A stretch of DNA of 12,300 bases, from NCBI GenBank assembly GCA_964617995.1, contig CAZTXD010000115.1:1-12300 (forward strand), read 5' to 3'. How positions within the stretch are numbered: the stretch's first letter is position 1; each line of letters starts with the position of its first letter. The notes under the pieces were generated by a model that saw nothing but the letters and a program-made list of their open reading frames with translations, was not told the origin of the DNA and ran no database searches. Below, one piece after another: positions 6,406 through 12,300 of this stretch. Source of the stretch: CAZTXD01 sp964617995 (GTDB lineage Bacteria > Actinomycetota > Acidimicrobiia > Spongiisociales > ZC4RG35). Position numbers and translations under genes: made by a program.

Positions 6406-7086
6406 TCAGGTTGGGGACGCGAAGCGCATCTCACGTCGGAAGCGTTTCCAGTCCGAGCTCCGGGTCGACCAGACGATGTCGAAGATCAACTGCAGGACCC
6501 CAAAGCCCGCCAACGCCCACGGGAACCATCCCGGCAGGTCCGCTGCGATGGTGGCGGGAACGAGGAGAAACGGGATCGCTTTCCCGAGCAGTGCCCCGGA
6601 GGCATGCATCCACGCCCTCCGCCGGGGTGGGGTCCTCAGGTAGGAGGCGTAATCCAGCTTCACCCCCGGCTGTGGCCGGGCGAAAGAGGCCATGAACCAG
6701 TGGGTGAAGCGGATCCCGACGGCCCGACCCACGAGGAGGTGGGCCAGGCCGTGGGTTGCTCCCAACAGGGCGGCGACCCCGGCGCTGAAGAGTATCCAAT
6801 TGAGAGGCTCGTCCACTGCATAGGCGATGGCGATGCCCACCAGCCCGAGAAGTGTGCCCCCCGCGGCCAGGGTGGTGCCCACCGGTAGCGGCAGGATGAT
6901 GCGCGGCCACTGCTCGAATGCTCGGCGGTCGATCTCGGCGATGCGCTCGCCCAGGAGGAGAGCGAGTTCGGGAGACTTCTTCACCGCGGCGACGGCACCC
7001 CAGAATCGGGTCTCGGCCAGGGCCCCGCCCGCGTCCATGGTCGCTTCCGTCTCGTCGAGAATCTCCGAGATCTCTGCTTCGGTCAC
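6406..7086 (-). CDS. Multi-pass membrane protein with HGxxH motif, possibly M50-like
   Basis: The protein has 226 residues from GTG 7086. A soluble acidic N-terminus of about 65 residues is followed by hydrophobic segments at about 63-90, 95-120, 165-183 and 186-207. The second helix carries THGLAHLLVGRAVGIRF, which resembles the HExxH...ARxxG zinc helix of M50 site-2 proteases, but the catalytic Glu is Gly. A late QLIFDIVWS could match the second M50 motif, although it lacks the canonical LDG. It may be a non-proteolytic relative or an unrelated family. I prefer GTG 7086 because TATTGT ends 7 nt before it. An in-frame ATG at 7122 would add 12 residues but lies inside a large palindrome and has no ribosome-binding site. 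Confidence 0.68.
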   Translation of the reverse strand: MTEAEISEILDETEATMDAGGALAETRFWGAVAAVKKSPELALLLGERIAEIDRRAFEQWPRIILPLPVGTTLAAGGTLLGLVGIAIAYAVDEPLNWILFSAGVAALLGATHGLAHLLVGRAVGIRFTHWFMASFARPQPGVKLDYASYLRTPPRRRAWMHASGALLGKAIPFLLVPATIAADLPGWFPWALAGFGVLQLIFDIVWSTRSSDWKRFRREMRFASPT

Positions 7087-7093
7087 CCCCCCG

Positions 7094-7099
7094 ACAATA
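7094..7099 (-). promoter_or_regulatory. -10 box for the membrane-protein gene
   Basis: TATTGT on the minus strand lies 7 nt before GTG 7086, with a G-run between. The proximal arm of the 7112-7159 palindrome would then cover the -35 region, a typical place for a repressor site. Confidence 0.4.
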
Positions 7100-7111
7100 G
7101 GGACAACCCCG

Positions 7112-7159
7112 TTTTCGCGCATCGAATGCGCGCTATGGCGCGCATTCGATGCGCGAAAA
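7112..7159. repeat. 48-bp perfect inverted repeat made of two nested palindromes
   Basis: Arms 7112-7133 and 7138-7159 are complementary over 22 bp around the 4-nt centre TATG. With one G-U-type step at 7111/7160, pairing continues three more bases to 7108/7163. Each arm contains a 17-bp near-palindrome, CGCGCAT-N3-ATGCGCG (7116-7132 and 7139-7155). The arms begin with TTTT and end with AAAA, the reverse of an intrinsic terminator. A further inverted repeat, GGTCGGC-G-GCCGACC, follows at 7162-7176. It lies between the membrane-protein promoter and the tRNA gene. It could be a tandem operator, a dispersed palindromic element or a recombination site. Confidence 0.85.
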
Positions 7160-7206
7160 TGGGTCGGCGGCCGACCGTTCGTGGTGGAGAGGGGGTGTTG
7201 ACCCGT

Positions 7207-7212
7207 TAGCCT
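7207..7212 (+). promoter_or_regulatory. Possible -10 box for the tRNA gene
   Basis: TAGCCT ends 9 nt before the mature 5' end of tRNA-Ser and matches the TANNNT pattern, the same hexamer as before the MscS gene. A TTGACC (7198-7203) is too close to act as its -35 box. Confidence 0.3.
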
Positions 7213-7221
7213 TTGTTGTCC

Positions 7222-7314
<93 letters not shown>

Positions 7315-7419
7315 AGGTGTCAGAGATCGGATCGAGACGGTGGACCGTGGCCAGAACCCGCCGGCACCCCCGAAGCGGGATCGGCCGTCACTCTTCGGTT
7401 GCGATGTGCCGGCGCCGGT

Positions 7420-9087
7420 TCAGCGACGGCGACTCTCTATCCACGTCCCGACCAGTCGGGAAAGCACGGGCACCGACACCGAACCCGAGGTGAGGACGGC
7501 GTCGTGGAAACCGACGATGTCGAAGTCCGGGCCCAGCTCCTTCTCGGCATGAGCGCGGAGCCGGTCGAGCTCGATGTGACCCATCTTGTAGGAGAGAGCC
7601 TGACCCGGCCAACCGATGTATCGATCGACCTCCTGCTCCACGGTCTGGCGGTTGACCGCCGACCACTCGACCAGGAAGTCGACAGCCTGCTCCCTGTTCC
7701 ATCCCAGGTGATGGATGCCGGTATCGACCACCAGCCGCCCGGCGCGCCACGAGTCGGCTGAGACCATGCCCAACCGCTCCACCGGCCCCGAGTAGAGACC
7801 CATCTCGTCGGCGAGGCGCTCGGCGTATAGGCCCCAGCCCTCGGCGTGGACGTGGTGGGCGCGCAGACGCCGAAAGGCGGGCATATCGGTGAGGGCCGAG
7901 GCGAGAGCACGGTCGAAGTGGTGGCCGGGTATGGCCTCATGGAACGCCACCGCCTCGGCTCCGAAGCGGTCGCGGGTTCGCGGCTGGTACGTGTTCAGGA
8001 AGTAGGTTCCGGGTCGGGACCCATCGGGGGAGGGCTGCAAGTAATAGGCGGGCGGCATGTCGGGAGCGAGAGAGTCCGGGACCGGGAGCACCCGGCAGGG
8101 CCCACCGGGGCGGGCTCCCAGCCAGCCGTCGATCGACGCCCACGCCCTCCCCACGATCTCGGAGGCGTGCGAGAGCATCTCCTCTGCGCTCCGGTATCGG
8201 AGTGAGGGATCGGTACGCAGCCTCTCGAGGATGCGCGCCAGGTCGGTCTCGTCGAAGACATCCCCTCCGATCCGGGCGTACTCGTCGGGGAGCACCTCGG
8301 TGGCGTGCGCCCGGCCGATACGGTGGATCTCGGCGGGATCGTAGGGAACGGTGACGAAACGCTCGACCAGGCGCAGATAGATGTCTTCGCCACCCGGTAG
8401 GTGGCAGATTCCCGGGGTCTCATCGGGTCGGGATCGAGGCAAGATCTCGTCGGCGAGAGCAATTCTGTAGGCACCGAAGGCGGGCTTGATGAGCGACACC
8501 ACGATCTCTTCCATCTCCGAGCGCCACGATCGTTCTCTGTTCCAGTCCGGGGGAAGCTGCAGCCCGACGAAAGGGTCGGTGTCTATGGGGGATGCCACAT
8601 ACGCATCGAGCTGATGCAGGACCCGGTGGACGGAGGCAGCGGCGGGCGGCCGCCCCTCGTCGAGCAAGCGCCGCTGTCTGTGCAGCGCCTGCTCCAGCAT
8701 CCAGGGGATCTGTCGATAGCGAAGCATGAGATCCCGGGCATGGTCGGGGATGAGGGCCGAGGTCTGAGCGACCGAACGCAGCGTCTCGCTGTGGGGCCCC
8801 AGATAGGAGTCGACGGGACCGATCAGGATCTCGGTCTCGTGCTCGGCCAGGTCGGCGCCGACGACGGTGACGAGAAGCGAGCGGGTGATGAGATCATGGG
8901 AGGGATCGGTGGCCTCGACCTCCGACAGGATCCGTCGCAGCGTCGCCGTGTGGGTATGGCGGAACTCGTCGGTGAAGTCATCGATGCGGCTGTCCCGGGA
9001 GTGATCCCCGATCAGCGTCGCATAGGTCGGTCTGGCGTCGAGGTACAGGTCCCAGTAGCGGGCAGACAGCTCGTCGATCGAGGGCAA
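7420..9087 (-). CDS. DUF885 family protein, predicted zinc-peptidase-like hydrolase
   Basis: The 555-residue protein lacks a signal peptide. The C-terminal half has the DUF885 hallmarks: FHEAIPGHH (382-390), an HExxxHH metal-site-like motif; HAEGWGLYAE (414-423), likely supplying a further Glu ligand; and DRYIGWPGQALSYKMG (488-503). DUF885 proteins resemble thermolysin/M32-type metallopeptidases in motif layout, but few have been tested. The N-terminal half is helical and typical of the family (about 550-600 residues). The start is TTG 9087, chosen because AGGAGGAG lies 4 nt upstream and no suitable ATG is nearby. It is convergent with tRNA-Ser. Substrate unknown; it is probably cytoplasmic. 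Confidence 0.9.
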   Translation of the reverse strand: MPSIDELSARYWDLYLDARPTYATLIGDHSRDSRIDDFTDEFRHTHTATLRRILSEVEATDPSHDLITRSLLVTVVGADLAEHETEILIGPVDSYLGPHSETLRSVAQTSALIPDHARDLMLRYRQIPWMLEQALHRQRRLLDEGRPPAAASVHRVLHQLDAYVASPIDTDPFVGLQLPPDWNRERSWRSEMEEIVVSLIKPAFGAYRIALADEILPRSRPDETPGICHLPGGEDIYLRLVERFVTVPYDPAEIHRIGRAHATEVLPDEYARIGGDVFDETDLARILERLRTDPSLRYRSAEEMLSHASEIVGRAWASIDGWLGARPGGPCRVLPVPDSLAPDMPPAYYLQPSPDGSRPGTYFLNTYQPRTRDRFGAEAVAFHEAIPGHHFDRALASALTDMPAFRRLRAHHVHAEGWGLYAERLADEMGLYSGPVERLGMVSADSWRAGRLVVDTGIHHLGWNREQAVDFLVEWSAVNRQTVEQEVDRYIGWPGQALSYKMGHIELDRLRAHAEKELGPDFDIVGFHDAVLTSGSVSVPVLSRLVGTWIESRRR

Positions 9088-9091
9088 GCGG

Positions 9092-9099
9092 CTCCTCCT
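9092..9099 (-). promoter_or_regulatory. Strong Shine-Dalgarno fixing the TTG start of the DUF885 gene
   Basis: AGGAGGAG on the minus strand is followed by CCGC and TTG 9087. It is the best ribosome-binding site in the window and is the reason to accept the rare TTG start. TAGGGT (9114-9119, minus strand) about 26 nt upstream of the start is a possible -10 box. Confidence 0.7.
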
Positions 9100-9172
9100 G
9101 GCTCGGTGGCCGCACCCTAACGGGGTCCGTTGGAGGTCCCCGCCGGCAGCAGCGTTGGAGCCCCCGCGGGCG

Positions 9173-9219
9173 AACCCAGGGTTCCAGACCCCGCCAGGGC
9201 TGGCGTGGGACCCACAGTT
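9173..9219. repeat. Structured 47-bp repeat, copy 1
   Basis: It aligns without gaps to copy 2 at 39 of 47 positions and shares the block GGGTTCCAGACCCCGC and the end CCCACAGTT. Read on the minus strand it contains small inverted repeats GTGGG-T-CCCAC, GCCAG-CC-CTGGC and AACCC-T-GGGTT. Confidence 0.75.
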
Positions 9220-9243
9220 GGCTACGGGGTCGTCTCGGGGGAC

Positions 9244-9290
9244 AACCCTGGGTTCCAGACCCCGCTATGGGTGGTCTGTGGCCCACAGTT
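9244..9290. repeat. Structured 47-bp repeat, copy 2
   Basis: It starts 71 bp after copy 1. Where the copies differ, the inverted repeats at both ends are kept: CTGTGG-G-CCACAG replaces GTGGG-T-CCCAC, and AACCC-A-GGGTT differs from copy 1 only in its central base. The middle inverted repeat of copy 1 is largely lost here. Confidence 0.75.
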
Positions 9291-9447
9291 CACGCCGCGG
9301 CCAGCTCGCAGAAGTCGTCTTCGTCGACTTCGACCCGCCTCCTGTCACGGGGCGAACCACCGCCGTTCACTGGCGGCAACCCCCCGAATCAGTCATTGGA
9401 GCCGTTTCTCCGCTGTGGGATCGAGTCATCGGAGCAATGGCGGACGA

Positions 9448-11070
9448 TCAACCGCCGGTGGGCGGGTTCCACCGCCAGGCATCCACGTCCTCGGGGACGT
9501 AGCAGCATCGATCCCACATCAGCAATTCTTCTCCGGTCCACACCATGGTGCTGTCGGTGCCGTAGCCGGGAAGGTCAACCCGCGTCCATTCGTCGGTGGC
9601 CGGATCGAATATCGCTCCTTCCGACCATCGCGTGACCAGGAACCGATCGCCGATGGGTACGGGCCCGACCGGCTGTTCGAGGCCGCGAAGGGGGATGGGA
9701 GAGGCCTCTTGCCATGCGTTGCGTGACAGGTCGTAGACGAAAGTCGGATGGCTCTCGTCCCGCCACAGGATGAACCGGCCGTCGACGGCGCCGACCTGCT
9801 CCATACGGGGACAGCTCCGGTCGGGAACCGCCTCTGACGGCGCCTCGACGACCTCCTCCCAGTCATCACCGTTCCAGGCGTGGATGACCCGACGGTCGCA
9901 ACCTTCCGGCCCGACGGCATACAAGCGTCCGTCCATCACCCGCAAGACCGATCGACCCGAACCCGGACGGCCAAGATCGACCCATCGCCCCGCGTCAGGA
10001 CTGAAGCTCTGCGCTCCGTCCCCGGTCCAGGTCACAACCTCCTTCCCCGTCCACACAGTCGCCCGGGGCTCGGTGGGCGGGTCGATCCCCTCGCCGATGC
10101 GTTCCCACGAGTCGGTCTCAGGGTCGTAGGCGACGGTGGCTTCCTCCGAGAGAACGACCATCCGCGTATCGGTCCACACCGCACGGGTCGGCTGCTGAGC
10201 CGCAAGTGGAGCGGGCCGAAGCATTCGCCACGCATCCGCCTCAGGGTCGAAAGCAGCGCCCTCGACCTCCATCGGCGCGGTCCCACCCCACACGACCATC
10301 TCTTCGCCGGTCCACACGACGTCGTGGCCGCTTCGCCCGGTGAGCGGACCGGGATCCATGTAATGCGGGTGGGAGGGACGGCGCAGGGCGTATGACACCA
10401 CCGCCGCCTCGTCGTACGGCCAGACCGGAGCATCGGGTGAGATCTCCTGAAGAGGGATCACCTGGACGGCCTGAGGGGGATTGCAGGCCGCCGCCCTCTC
10501 GCCACAGCCCCGGCGCACGGCGAAGGTCTCGTAAACGACCTGCATGGGAACCTCGTCGTCAGCTGCCCACCGCAAGGGTGGAGACAGGTCGAGCAGCGGC
10601 AACCCCAGGTGGGTCGTCACGGCGACCGATTCTTCGACGGCCGGGCGCGGGTCCGGGCCCATGGCGACCAGGGCGTCCTCGGAGAACGACAGGTCGACAG
10701 TCCAGGCCCCGTCCTGCATCCGGTATTGGTTGTCGTGCCAGCCTGTGGTTCCCGCATCGAAGCGGCTGAAGGACACGTCTACGACGTGGGTCGTTCCATC
10801 GCCCACCACCTCGATCCCCGCTGACACGGTGGTCACCTCCTCGTGCCGGATCGGTTCGACCACGACGTCGTAGATGGTGCCGTCGGGTAGTGCGCCCCGG
10901 ATCGGACCGTCGACGATCGACGTTCCGGCCGGTGCCGTCACGGTGGCCGGCACCGAAGGCTCCGGCGCATCGGACGCCGAGCGACAGGAGATGAGCGTCA
11001 CCACGGCGACGACAGTCATGACTGTCAGGCGTATCGGAAGTGGATGTCGACTACTTGGCGAGTGGATCAC
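9448..11070 (-). CDS. Lipoprotein with C-terminal kelch-like beta-propeller
   Basis: The protein has 540 residues from GTG 11070. The signal peptide has an Arg (14) before the hydrophobic stretch LTVMTVVAVVTLIS, and the lipobox LISC places the lipidated Cys at 29. Residues about 60-245 form an unrecognised beta-rich domain. Residues 250-540 hold about seven kelch-like blades built on a VWTGEE-MVVWGG ... AFDPEADAW pattern; examples are AVWTDTRMVVL, TVWTGKEVVTW and MVWTGEELLMW, each followed by a YDPETDSW-type strand. It is probably an extracytoplasmic binding or scaffold propeller; the galactose-oxidase copper ligands are not evident. The start is uncertain: a longer frame to ATG 11247 adds 59 R/P-rich residues before the signal peptide, and an ATG 17 codons downstream would remove its basic n-region. 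No clear Shine-Dalgarno is present. Confidence 0.78.
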   Translation of the reverse strand: MIHSPSSRHPLPIRLTVMTVVAVVTLISCRSASDAPEPSVPATVTAPAGTSIVDGPIRGALPDGTIYDVVVEPIRHEEVTTVSAGIEVVGDGTTHVVDVSFSRFDAGTTGWHDNQYRMQDGAWTVDLSFSEDALVAMGPDPRPAVEESVAVTTHLGLPLLDLSPPLRWAADDEVPMQVVYETFAVRRGCGERAAACNPPQAVQVIPLQEISPDAPVWPYDEAAVVSYALRRPSHPHYMDPGPLTGRSGHDVVWTGEEMVVWGGTAPMEVEGAAFDPEADAWRMLRPAPLAAQQPTRAVWTDTRMVVLSEEATVAYDPETDSWERIGEGIDPPTEPRATVWTGKEVVTWTGDGAQSFSPDAGRWVDLGRPGSGRSVLRVMDGRLYAVGPEGCDRRVIHAWNGDDWEEVVEAPSEAVPDRSCPRMEQVGAVDGRFILWRDESHPTFVYDLSRNAWQEASPIPLRGLEQPVGPVPIGDRFLVTRWSEGAIFDPATDEWTRVDLPGYGTDSTMVWTGEELLMWDRCCYVPEDVDAWRWNPPTGG

Positions 11071-11323
11071 ATCAGATCGACTCGGGCCGTGAGAGGGCCA
11101 AACAACGTGAGGACTTCGAGCGGGCGCCCTTCGGTGCCCCCGAGCCGTAGGGTCCCTGCGCGCGTGGGGACGTCCATTGATCCATGATCGTCGGTCGGTC
11201 CGGCCGGGGCCAGCCGTTCCAGCGTGACAGAAATCTCCGTCGCTCACCTCGAGCCCGCCATCTCTATCGGGGTGGTCGGTCGGGTGATCCAGGCCCTAGA
11301 TCCACCCCAGAGCACGCGCCGCC

Positions 11324-11352
11324 TTGACATCGTGTCCCACAGCAGAGATACT
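11324..11352 (+). promoter_or_regulatory. Promoter of the ArsR-SRPBCC operon (TTGACA-17-GATACT)
   Basis: A perfect -35 TTGACA (11324-11329) and a -10 GATACT (11347-11352) are separated by 17 nt. ATG 11360 begins 7 nt after the -10 box, so the transcript is expected to be leaderless. It is the strongest housekeeping-type promoter in the window. Confidence 0.75.
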
Positions 11353-11369
11353 GAACCAAATGGTTAAGT
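11350..11369. promoter_or_regulatory. Candidate ArsR autoregulatory operator over the start codon
   Basis: ACTGAACCA-AA-TGGTTAAGT is an inverted repeat with 8 of 9 paired positions (perfect core AACCA/TGGTT). It covers the end of the -10 box, the predicted transcription start and the ATG. Position and symmetry suit steric autorepression by the dimeric regulator encoded here. Confidence 0.6.
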
Positions 11370-11692
11370 CTCATGCCTTGGACCGCAGCTTCGCGGCGCT
11401 GTCCGATTCGACCCGCCGGGAGATCCTCCAGCAGCTCATGGAGGGTCCGGCGTCCATCAGCGACCTGGCCATGCCTCTCGGCATGTCTCTCCCGGGCGTG
11501 ATGAAGCACGTCCGGATCCTCGAGCGTGCCGACCTGGTGCGCTCTGAGAAGCGGGGACGGACCCGCGAGTGCCGGCTCGGTCCCGGGCGGCTCGACGACG
11601 CCACGAACTGGATCGAGTGGTACCGGCGGGAGTGGGATCGGCGCCTCGACCGGTTGGAGGCCCATTTGGAGAAGAAGGGAGCAGCGACATGA
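11360..11692 (+). CDS. ArsR-family winged-helix transcription regulator
   Basis: The 110-residue protein shows the ArsR/SmtB winged helix: RSFAALSDSTRREILQQLMEGPASISDLAMPLGMSLPGVMKHVRILERADLVRSEKRGRTRECRL (about 9-73). The recognition helix is around 43-55 and the wing around 62-73. The metal-binding ELCVC-type cysteines are absent, so it is probably not a metal sensor. A C-terminal amphipathic helix (WYRREWDRRLDRLEAHLEKK) likely dimerises. This form is typical of ArsR proteins paired with SRPBCC/AHSA1 genes. I chose ATG 11360 over an in-frame TTG at 11324 because that TTG is the -35 box. Its stop overlaps the next start (ATGA, 11689-11692). Confidence 0.9.
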   Translation: MVKSHALDRSFAALSDSTRREILQQLMEGPASISDLAMPLGMSLPGVMKHVRILERADLVRSEKRGRTRECRLGPGRLDDATNWIEWYRREWDRRLDRLEAHLEKKGAAT

Positions 11693-12138
11693 CATACGAC
11701 CTGAGGATCGAGCGGCTGATCGATGCGACACCCGAGGCGGTCTTCGATGCGTTCGTGGATCCCGAGGCACAGAAGGTGCTCTACGACAATGAGGAGGAGA
11801 GGGACTGGACGGTGGAGTCCGAACTCGACCTCAGGGTCGGGGGGACCTGGACGATCGTGTTCGGAAAGGTAGGGGAGGTGCCGTTCCGCGAGACCAACAC
11901 GTTCACCGATGTGGACCGGCCCCGACGGCTGGTCTTCACGTCGACGATGTTCAAGGGCAAGTACGGGGGGAGCTTCGACACCACGGTGACCGTCACGTTC
12001 GAAGACCGGGAAGGGAAGACGCTGCTGACCATCTTCCAAACGGGGTTCGAGAACCGTGAAGAGCGAGACATGATCCAGGGCGGCTGGCCCAGCATCATCG
12101 ACGCGCTCGAGAGGGTCATCGACGCCGATCGAGGATGA
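11689..12138 (+). CDS. SRPBCC-superfamily protein, AHSA1-like
   Basis: The 149-residue protein has the START/Bet v1-like fold pattern of the AHSA1 (activator of Hsp90 ATPase homologue) group. It starts RIERLIDATPEAVFDAFVDPE (6-26), then a short loop, LRVGGTWTIVFG (48-59), strands FRETNTFTDVDRPRRLVFT (66-84), TVTVTFEDREGKTLLTIFQTGF (99-120), and the long C-terminal helix QGGWPSIIDALERVI (130-144). The fold makes a hydrophobic ligand pocket; the ligand is unknown. Bacterial members are often encoded directly after an ArsR regulator, as here. The start overlaps the ArsR stop as ATGA, and AGGGAG (11676-11681) lies 7 nt upstream. Confidence 0.9.
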   Translation: MTYDLRIERLIDATPEAVFDAFVDPEAQKVLYDNEEERDWTVESELDLRVGGTWTIVFGKVGEVPFRETNTFTDVDRPRRLVFTSTMFKGKYGGSFDTTVTVTFEDREGKTLLTIFQTGFENREERDMIQGGWPSIIDALERVIDADRG

Positions 12139-12218
12139 CTCGACCGTCCCCGGTCAGATGGAGAGGCAGATGAGGAAGATACTGGGCCCAGCTCAAGGAA
12201 TGGGCGGATCCCTATCAC

Positions 12219-12258
12219 GAAGTCAGAGGCAAACCAGTATCTGTTTGCCTCTGACTTC
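12219..12258. terminator. 16-bp-stem hairpin downstream of the SRPBCC gene
   Basis: Arms 12219-12234 and 12243-12258 are perfectly complementary over 16 bp around an 8-nt loop. It starts about 80 nt after the SRPBCC stop and is followed by TCTCCCC, not a T-run. It probably ends or stabilises the ArsR-SRPBCC transcript. It could also be a dispersed palindromic element, since the arms are moderately AT-rich compared with the surroundings. Confidence 0.6.
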
Positions 12259-12300
12259 TCCCCGGTGCCTCCCAGCCCCGAGCCACTGAAGGGCTCACCA

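Larger units (their letters stand above)
9100..9447. other. Non-coding stretch between the DUF885 and kelch-like genes
   Basis: No convincing gene is visible. It holds the candidate -10 box of the DUF885 gene (9114-9119), two related 47-bp repeats (9173-9219 and 9244-9290), and two small hairpins. One is GAAGTCG/CGACTTC (9311-9331, 7-bp arms); the other is CCGCC/GGCGG (9360-9376). Neither hairpin has a T-run. The second could sit in the 3' untranslated region of the kelch-like gene, whose stop is at 9448. Confidence 0.7.

Noticed and set aside
7315..7419. Possible attachment site or integrated element next to tRNA-Ser
   Set aside because: No integrase and no repeat of the tRNA 3' end is visible in the window; the gap only shows small inverted repeats such as CCGGCGCCGG (7409-7418).
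11071..11323. Additional gene in the gap between the kelch-like and ArsR genes
   Set aside because: The frames here are extensions of neighbouring genes, R/P-rich and without domain signals; only an imperfect hairpin around 11120-11141 and the ArsR promoter were noted.
12158..12289. Small plus-strand open frame (44 codons, ATG 12158 or 12170) after the SRPBCC gene
   Set aside because: A GGAG lies near the ATG at 12170, but most of the frame consists of the 12219-12258 hairpin and its translation matches nothing I recognise.

Overview
The window is high-GC, densely packed bacterial DNA. I read it as an actinobacterium, perhaps an Acidimicrobiia-like lineage. The basis is the base composition, a secreted protein with a single S-layer-homology-like domain, several genes whose start codon lies 6-9 nt after a TANNNT -10 box with no Shine-Dalgarno (leaderless mRNA), and GTG/TTG starts. 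The class-level placement is inference. No phage genes, transposase or CRISPR array were found.

Layout. 18-350 (-): small two-helix membrane protein with a coiled coil. 364-400: strong hairpin. 420-1031 (-): secreted SLH-like protein with hairpins in its leader. 4786 down to 1129 (-): a compact four-gene operon, made of an IclR-type regulator fused to an FMN-binding split barrel, then an ABC ATPase, a permease and an NMT1/THI5-like lipoprotein. The first three genes are joined by ATGA overlaps. A 16-bp inverted repeat lies in the divergent promoter region, and an MscS-type channel (4905-5990, +) is on its other side. 5995-6384 (-): VOC/glyoxalase-fold protein. 6406-7086 (-): multi-pass membrane protein with an HGxxH motif. 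7112-7159: a perfect 22-bp-arm palindrome. 7222-7314 (+): tRNA-Ser(GCU). 7420-9087 (-): DUF885 protein. 9100-9447: non-coding stretch with two structured 47-bp repeats. 9448-11070 (-): lipoprotein with a kelch-like propeller. 11360-12138 (+): ArsR-type regulator overlapping an SRPBCC/AHSA1 gene. 12219-12258: 16-bp-stem hairpin.

How the genes may work together. The four-gene operon looks like a self-regulated uptake system for a small organic nutrient. Its SBP belongs to the group that carries thiamine-pyrimidine precursors, riboflavin, or nitrate/sulfonate-type substrates. The regulator's FMN-binding-type domain makes a flavin or related cofactor an attractive but unproven signal. The ArsR-SRPBCC pair looks like a self-regulated two-gene unit whose probable operator covers the -10 box and start codon. 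The other genes look like independent housekeeping or envelope genes.

The best candidates for something not well described are the IclR/split-barrel fusion with its operon, the double palindrome at 7112-7159, and the 47-bp repeats with conserved inverted-repeat elements at 9173-9290.
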